Shown in pieces: positions 58,691-64,000 of a DNA stretch of 64,000 bases. The first letter of the stretch is position 1, and every line of letters begins with the position of its first letter. The notes below the pieces were generated by a model that was not told the DNA's origin, made no database searches, and saw only the letters and a list, made by a program, of their open reading frames with translations. The DNA is from Simmondsia chinensis. Its lineage: Eukaryota > Streptophyta > Magnoliopsida > Caryophyllales > Simmondsiaceae. Location of the stretch: the NCBI GenBank assembly GCA_018398585.1, contig JAGTTD010000001.1:17315750-17379749 (forward strand), in the 5' to 3' direction. Made by a program: the position numbers and the translations under genes.

Positions 58691-59232
58691 GTATACAGGT
58701 GCAAAATGTATGCTCAACCTCTTCGTCAAGTCTCCAACGAAGATGCTACACTCTTAGAAGAAGTTTTCCCTACTCTCCGTCACATCACCGATGATGTTCT
58801 TCATCAATTGTTCAGTCCCTGTGGTTATCTTGAGAGTATTAAAGAGGTTTCAAGGTCCTACTTCACGGTGAAAGCGAGGGTGACCTATACCTCCAGAAGT
58901 TGTGCCGAAAGTGCACTTAAACACTTTCAATTTAAACTATCACAGAAAGGGTACTGCAAAGATTATTTTCAGGTGATTAAAGTCCAATATCTCAATCCTT
59001 GTAAAGATGTTAGACAAGAATTGAAGATGCCGGCTCTTATGGAAACAATTAAGAGTACGAAAGATTCAAGTAAATGTGAGAATATGATGCACAGTTGGAC
59101 AGGCAAGATCAATTCTCACCGAATGAAGAGGCAACAGAGAAGGTTGAAGAAGTAGCTGCTCACCCTGGTGTTGATGAATGGGAACAGAGGATTGAAGTAA
59201 TGTCTCGCTCTCTACAGGAGAAATGGGAATAG
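58691..59232 (+). pseudogene. Element M ORF, RRM-like N-terminal part
   Basis: The frame opens at 58673; I prefer the ATG of MYAQPLRQVSNEDATLLEEV. The segment ITDDVLHQLFSPCGYLESIK, then TVKARVTYTSRSCAESALKH and FQVIKVQYLN, follows the RRM pattern (helix with LHQLF and an F/Y-aromatic strand, then a second helix). It is closest to the RRMs of plant polypyrimidine-tract-binding proteins, where VLHQVFSPYG is typical. A frameshift near 59050-59090 moves coding into the frame of the next part, where KVEEVAAHPGVDEWEQRIEV and a stop at 59230 follow. Confidence 0.55.
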
Positions 59233-61233
59233 ATGTGGGATCAGTATTCCCAAAACTTTTATCCGAAAATTAATGGCCAAGTTGAAGTTCCTTACGCAAG
59301 TAAACCCTTTGATGGCGTTGTGCATCCTGAGCTCAATGTTGATCAAGAAGAGGAGTTAAATAAAGAGTATGCTATATCAATGGAAGACAAAGGCTCGTGT
59401 TTGCTGAGCATGCCGAACTCAGAAAAGATAGGAATAGAGTCTGGTGTTGTTAATGCTGAATTAGAGCTAAAAAATGTCAAAGAAGAAGCTCACAAGTTAC
59501 ATAATTTGTTGAATAGCTCGCTGAACCCAATCTCTGAAATTGTTACAGCAGGTTTGGATTCAAATCAGGATGAAATGCAACCTACAATAGTGAAAAGTGT
59601 TCCAGTGCAGCTTACTCAAGTGCTATTACAAGATTCTGAAAATAGAAACATTCAATCCAATTGCACACAAGAAGCTTTTACTACAAAACTTCTGAATTCA
59701 TTGGAGAAATCGGTTGACATTGCTGTGGTATCATCAAATACAATAGCATGTATGTTACTTAACTGTCCTCGACACACGGTTATATCACTTCAGCCAAGAA
59801 GTATGCTAGGTCAGGATGTTTTGCAAGGTTCTCTGTGTGGAGCGAAGGTTTATCCAAGTACAAATGTGAGTGTAAAACCTCCTCCTAAACTGGGTGAAGA
59901 GATGTATGTACTTATGCAAGCTGAAGCACACTGTCAGATGGAGAAATTGCAAGAGGAGGCTGATCTGTATCCTTCATCAAGTAGTGTTATGACTTATCAA
60001 AGTGCAAACTCCTTTAATAAGCTTCCTCCAGATCCGGGAAGAGAATATCACGGCTGTAAGGAGCTGAAACAAGTAGCTTCATTGTTAAAATGTGTTAACC
60101 AGTGTGCTAATGTTCATCTCAGATTTCAGCAAAAGAAAGACCAAGTTTCTCATTTCAAATTTATGTTTAGAGTTGGAATTGTGAAGCAGATAGCTGATCT
60201 ATTGAAGATGTACAAATGGGTTCAGCAGCAAATTAGGTTGGTTGAAGGAATCCGAAGGCTCATCGACAGGAATGTGAATCAACAGCATACTGCTATTTAT
60301 CCAAGGCCAATAGATGAAATTTTTCAGCTAGAAGGTCCGCAAGATTTGATTCTAATGCAGGCTCAATGGAGTGGGGCTGATTTATATTCATCAAAGAACA
60401 CTAATGGCAGGCCTCCTAAATTGGTAAAGGTGGAACAAGTTGAAATATGTTCCCACATCCGCAGGAAAGTTCAAAACAAACCAGTTTTTGATCATGAGAA
60501 GTGCAAGGCTGTTTTAATGTTCCATTGGTTTCATGGCCTGGTGGGTTTTGCATTCTTACTTGTGCTCATTGTTAAAATATTAGGATTGCTCCATTTGAAT
60601 CACTTAAGCTGCAGCAAGTTAATTGAAGGCATAAGGTCGAACGAGGTTCACGCAGGCATTGAAAATCTTGTGAGGAATCTGGAAGTTCGGAGCTGCAGGT
60701 TGAGGACAGTCAATTGGGATTCTTTGGAAGCTCAAGTGGTGACCTTGTTCCCTTGGAGTTCAACTGTGACTCTTGAAGACTTAGCTTGGTGGTGCAGAAC
60801 TTCCAATTTCCAAACCAATGTCTCAATTGCTCAAAGAGTTAAGCTAGATTGTTGCATTGAAAAGCAATGTATCAGATGTTATTTGTGGACATTCTTCATG
60901 TTGTGGCAAGATAAGAGAGTGGGAGAAGACATTAGCGGTAGCAAGCATCAAAGTTAAGCTATAATGAAATGTATAAAAGTTTGGGAAAATGTAGATGAGA
61001 CTTCCATAACTTCAGTGCTCCTACACGAGTTGCAGCCAGCAGGCTTCAGTAAAGTTGATATGGATTTAATGTTTAGCTCATTATACTCATTGGAGGCAGC
61101 ACCTATGGGTGTTAAATGGACAAGGAATTGTGCTAGCTGGGTCCAAGAAGCCTTGAGTACTTGGGAATATCTAAAAGCCTCAGGGAGTTTGCAAGCTTCC
61201 CAGCAGCATAGTTATTGGGTTTTGCATAATTAG
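59233..61233 (+). pseudogene. Element M ORF, main part (LPPDP, hydrophobic, AWW modules)
   Basis: 574 codons plus 89 more in the same frame after a stop at 60955. A non-conserved, glutamate- and serine-rich first half leads to SVMTYQSANSFNKLPPDPGR, matching N and F. NTNGRPPKLVKVEQVEI comes next, then MFHWFHGLVGFAFLLVLIVK, a likely membrane segment. VVTLFPWSSTVTLEDLAWWC, a CIEKQCIRC cysteine group and FFMLWQDKRV match F. A DVGVWLV..GRHPEV end (about 61365-61425) matches the tail of F in another frame. Function unknown. Confidence 0.75.
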
Positions 61234-61721
61234 ACAGTTGAAGCTTAAGACAAGGGTAGTAATTCTTAAAATTCGTGGGCCTCAGCTACCGTATTCAGGG
61301 TCAGCAAAGCTTTATAACTTCAAGCAGTGGATGTTTGACAGCATTAGTTGCAGCCATAGGTTCTTAAGAGTTGATGTTGGTGTCTGGCTGGTTTAGTTTG
61401 GTCTGGGCAGACATCCAGAAGTACCCATTACATTAAAAAATCCAAAGGTGGGCAGAGACAACAGGCATGCTTATAATTAAAGCATTGACAGCAGGACTTT
61501 GGGCTGATGTACTTCAGAATCTACATTAACAAATGTTCTTCTGCTACTGCAATTTTTCAGTAAAATTTAAAGCTCTCTTCTGCTACAAATTCAGCAAGGA
61601 ATTATCTTGTCCAACTTCAGATTTAGATGTGTTCTTGCATAGCATGCTTCCTGTAGCAACAAATCTTAGTAGGGGATTCACCTACAACATTAAGTGTTCT
61701 TCAAGTTTCAACTCTCTTTTA

Positions 61722-61741
61722 GATTCTTGAGGACAAGAATC
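61722..61741 (+). promoter_or_regulatory. Pre-tract hairpin, G-C variant (M)
   Basis: GATTCTTG/CAAGAATC 8-bp stem with AGGA loop, followed by TCTTAAGGGGGGAGTAT and the LTR. Outer pair switched relative to C, E, F, H and K. Confidence 0.7.
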
Positions 61742-61758
61742 TCTTAAGGGGGGAGTAT

Positions 61759-62133
61759 TGTTGTGATTCCTATCGGTGGGGTATATATTAGATTGTAATT
61801 AGCATAAGTCATGATGTAATGAGTAGCATTAGCCTTGGTGAGTCATGTAATAAGTGAGGTTTAGTTTTGGTGGCTTGTATTGGCGCCAAAGGTCTTGTTA
61901 GTCGGTTTAGGCTTGCTACTTGCAATGTATCTTGATCTAGTATAAGTAGCTGCTCAAGTGTAAGGTTGAGGCATTCAATCAAATATACAAACAATATCTC
62001 TTTGAGATATTTCTCTCTTTCTCATCTTACTTTCTCTATTACATCATCTCCCTTCACTTCTCTTCTCATCTAAACTCTCTTGGATTCTATCCTTCCCTAT
62101 GTTATGATTTGAGATTATATCTATATCACAACA
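61759..62133 (+). repeat. Element M 3' LTR
   Basis: 375 bp, TGTTGTGATTCC to ATATCACAACA, with TATAAG at 61941-61946. Confidence 0.93.
61880..61890. promoter_or_regulatory. E2F-like palindrome in LTR of M
   Basis: TTGGCGCCAAA, about 50 bp upstream of the TATA box. Confidence 0.4.
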
Positions 62134-62138
62134 TAAAG

Positions 62139-62870
62139 TTGATCTAATGAGATTAGATTTAATTATCTTATACAAAATCGGATAAAATTGATCTAATGAA
62201 ATTAGATTTAATTTATTTTGAAATTAAATATTTTAATTTTAAGAATTAAAAAAAGATTTAATCTGACGATGTCAGCGTCAGCCCGAAGCTAGGTTAGAAT
62301 TTTTTAATAAAAGTTTTTTTTAATTTTATTTTTGGACGTGCAGACGTCAATACAAATTTACATAATAATTAAGTTAATTATTTTATTAACTAATTGAATG
62401 AGATTCAAAATTAAATTATGAGATAATTTAAGTTATAAATCAGTGTTATTTTTGAATAAAAGTTCGTTTGTATATTTGTTTAGATTAAGATTCTGAAATA
62501 GACTATGGGACAGTCTAAGAACAAAATCGAGATTGATTTAAATTAAATTAATTTTAATTTAATTTTAAAATTAGAATTTTAAAAGTAGATTATGTGATAA
62601 TCTAAATTAAATATTGTTTTAATTAAAATTAATTGATTAATTTTATTGATTGAATTCTGGAATGAGATTCTAATGTAAGATTATGAGATAATATATATTG
62701 TAAAATGATAGTATTTTAAATAAATAAATTAATTAATTTTGGTTAATCTTAGAATGAGATTCTAAAAGGGGATTATGAGGTAATCCAGGTTGTAAATGCA
62801 AGTGTGTTAAAAAACCAATGGTTATAAAAATCAAGTGGGAGCGAGGTTCCAATTGTTGTAACATCACGGT
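62139..62870 (+). other. Leader of L, AT-rich repeats
   Basis: Non-coding. GATCTAATGAGATTAGATTTAATT recurs several times, continuing the pattern left of M. Later units carry TGAGATTCTAA..GATTATGAGATAATC. Confidence 0.7.
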
Positions 62871-62907
62871 CTCCATTACCGGTTTAGCAGTATAGTAGAT
62901 CGATAGA

Positions 62908-63208
62908 CCTCCCTGCGGAGGATATCGGTTTGCAGATTACAGGGTTAGACTTCTTTAGGATAAACCAAAGTGCGAAGAAGCGATGCGACCACGCTGTCGT
63001 GGAGTATTTCGTGTATTTGTATGGAGGTTTAGGTAATGTTTTACACTTGACTAGCGTGATGCATTAGCCTCCCCGCGGAGCTCTGTTGTGTCATGTTAGA
63101 GACTAAGGTAAAGTGGTGAGTTATTCATGTTCAATAAGAATTACAAGAAAACAGGTTAATTGAGAGTAGTTCTCACCTGAACTAGCTTCGTACGACCCTG
63201 CTGCCGGG
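62908..63208 (+). promoter_or_regulatory. Four short GC hairpins in L leader
   Basis: CCTCC/GGAGG at 62908-62921, CCAC/GTGG at 62989-63002, CTCC/GGAG at 63069-63080 and CCC/GGG at 63196-63208, each with a 4-7 base loop, set in AT-rich DNA. Confidence 0.45.
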
Positions 63209-63475
63209 GAGTAAGGAGTGGTGTGTTTGGGTCATCATTGTATGCATGATAGCACAGTTTGGTGGATATCTGACTTATTGTGTATGCTAAATTAAAAGAA
63301 TATATATCACTGCATTATACAAGACTCATATAAGGTAGTTACACGATTGTTTGCATTTACCGTGTTTTTGATGTGGATACGGCAGGTGAACATTGCTTGA
63401 TTTCGAATACATAATGTACTCACTGAACCAAATTACTTTGCCTTGAAAAATAAGTTAGTCTTAATTGTTAATCAC

Positions 63476-63880
63476 ATGGGACCTACTAGAAAGAAAGGAA
63501 AGGGCAAGGTGGTTATTGTAGCAACTACGTCCATAAGGAAGTGAACAAAAGACAAGCGTTTCTTTTGAAAGAAAACTAGGCCACTGAAGAAGAAACTACA
63601 CTAAGTACATATCTGCTCTTCCTACAAAGACTGCCAAACCATCTGGCGAAGGTATGTTGATATCTCACTTAGTTGAGTCATGTGCAGTTGAGAGTCCACC
63701 AGTTTCCTGGTGGGTGGACTCTGGTTCAACTGACCTTATATGTAATATGTTACAGAAGCCCAGGCTAGGCTAAAGTCTACACGACGGGTGTTGTACCTGA
63801 TGGCCAGGGACAATACAATAATATTGGTCTTAAGTGTAGGAGATGTTAGCTTAGACTTTAGTAATAGATTTTTATTTTAA
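63476..63880 (+). pseudogene. pol: Element L copia zinc-knuckle remnant and protease
   Basis: MGPTRKKGKGKVV is a basic stretch like the one before copia knuckles. A degraded knuckle follows, broken by stops and frame changes. The protease has PVSWWVDSGSTDLICNMLQK near 63700-63765, the copia form of the aspartic protease core with D-S-G intact. A stop follows, then LMARDNTIILVLSVGDVSLD in another frame, which matches the usual downstream protease segment. Broken copy. Confidence 0.8.
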
Positions 63881-64000
63881 AACATTGTTTATTTGTTGCT
63901 ACTCTGCACAGGAATTTGATTTATGTATCTTGTTTTATGAATAATTATTATTCAGTTGATTTTGAAAATGAAAATTTTAATATGACAAATAAATTGTTTA

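Larger units (their letters stand above)
52380..62133 (+). mobile_element. Element M: non-autonomous LTR element with RRM-like ORF, interrupted by N
   Basis: The 5' LTR is 375 bp once N is removed; the 3' LTR is also 375 bp. A perfect primer site lies at 57658 (TGGTATCAGAGCC). A leader of about 1 kb precedes a long ORF, the pre-tract hairpin (G-C variant) and purine tract AAGGGGGGAG. The flanks TGAAT and TAAAG each differ from TAAAA, the base run found at this point in the next copy of the surrounding L repeat. No pol motif is seen. Confidence 0.9.
49542..64000 (+). mobile_element. Element L: Ty1/copia retrotransposon with 2.3-kb LTR, runs off the window
   Basis: A long LTR (TGTTAGGAACAG to TTATCCAACA) is followed at once by primer site TGGTATCACAGC (51831), a repetitive leader, M (with N inside) and then a copia-type zinc-knuckle remnant and protease. 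Between 62139 and 63475 I see no capsid-coding frame, so gag appears lost or unusually placed. RT and integrase would lie beyond the window. Confidence 0.85.

Noticed and set aside
1..64000. Bacterial defence system, CRISPR array, tRNA or rRNA genes
   Set aside because: No direct-repeat/spacer pattern, tRNA cloverleaf or rRNA-like tract was seen. Composition and element types are those of a plant nuclear genome.

Overview
The window looks like a repeat-filled intergenic block from a eudicot-like plant nuclear genome. I find no intact host gene, tRNA, rRNA, CRISPR array or bacterial-style operon. Almost every base belongs to LTR retrotransposons or their remnants. Most use a primer-binding site matching plant initiator tRNA-Met (TGGTATCAGAGC), and many LTRs carry TATA boxes followed by long CT-rich leaders. 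Nested insertions with 5-bp target-site duplications (TSDs) allow the order of events to be read. I named the elements A to N.

Layout. A (1-4334) is a decayed Ty3/gypsy element whose 5' LTR is cut by the window edge. 4335-6127 holds a Tat/Athila-type gag fragment and AT-rich DNA. C (6133-9454, TSD AAGTA) is a non-autonomous element. D (9798-24395, TSD GAAAT) is a chromovirus containing E (11124-20225, minus, TSD GGTTC), and E in turn contains F (11512-16841, TSD ACATA). A reverse-oriented solo LTR of about 2.2 kb (24825-27003) belongs to the copia family of L. G (27274-38648, minus, TSD GTCTC) is a chromovirus split by a solo LTR I (28915-29384) and by the gypsy element H (29400-34760, TSD AGTGA). 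J (39124-47309, minus, TSD AGTAC) is a large non-coding element; its right LTR carries K (42642-45601, minus) and a short SINE-like insertion. 47315-49541 is old repeat DNA, ending in an Athila/Tat-like tract. L (49542 to beyond the window) is a Ty1/copia element with a 2287-bp LTR. Its leader is interrupted by M (52380-62133), whose own 5' LTR is interrupted by N (52696-57591, minus, TSD CTAAA).

How the parts relate. D, G, H and A carry recognisable gag, protease, RT, RNase H or integrase pieces, all broken by stops or frameshifts. E keeps gag and protease only (TR-GAG-like). C, F, K, M and N have no visible RT or integrase. They carry long, mutually related reading frames that I do not recognise, assembled from shared modules: an acidic module, a HCRxxDRQ module, a CYWED module, a LPPDP module, a hydrophobic/AWW module and a GRPPE module. 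In F and K these are joined to the same N-terminal Gag motif found in A, E and H. In M they are joined to an RRM-like domain.

The non-autonomous elements probably depend on proteins of elements like A and H. They share with them the primer site, the polypurine tract and a hairpin just upstream of the tract. In two families the closing base pair of that hairpin is switched to its complement. The modular ORF family and the hairpin are the most interesting signals here. All coding regions contain in-frame stops or frameshifts, so no copy in this window looks able to make its full protein.
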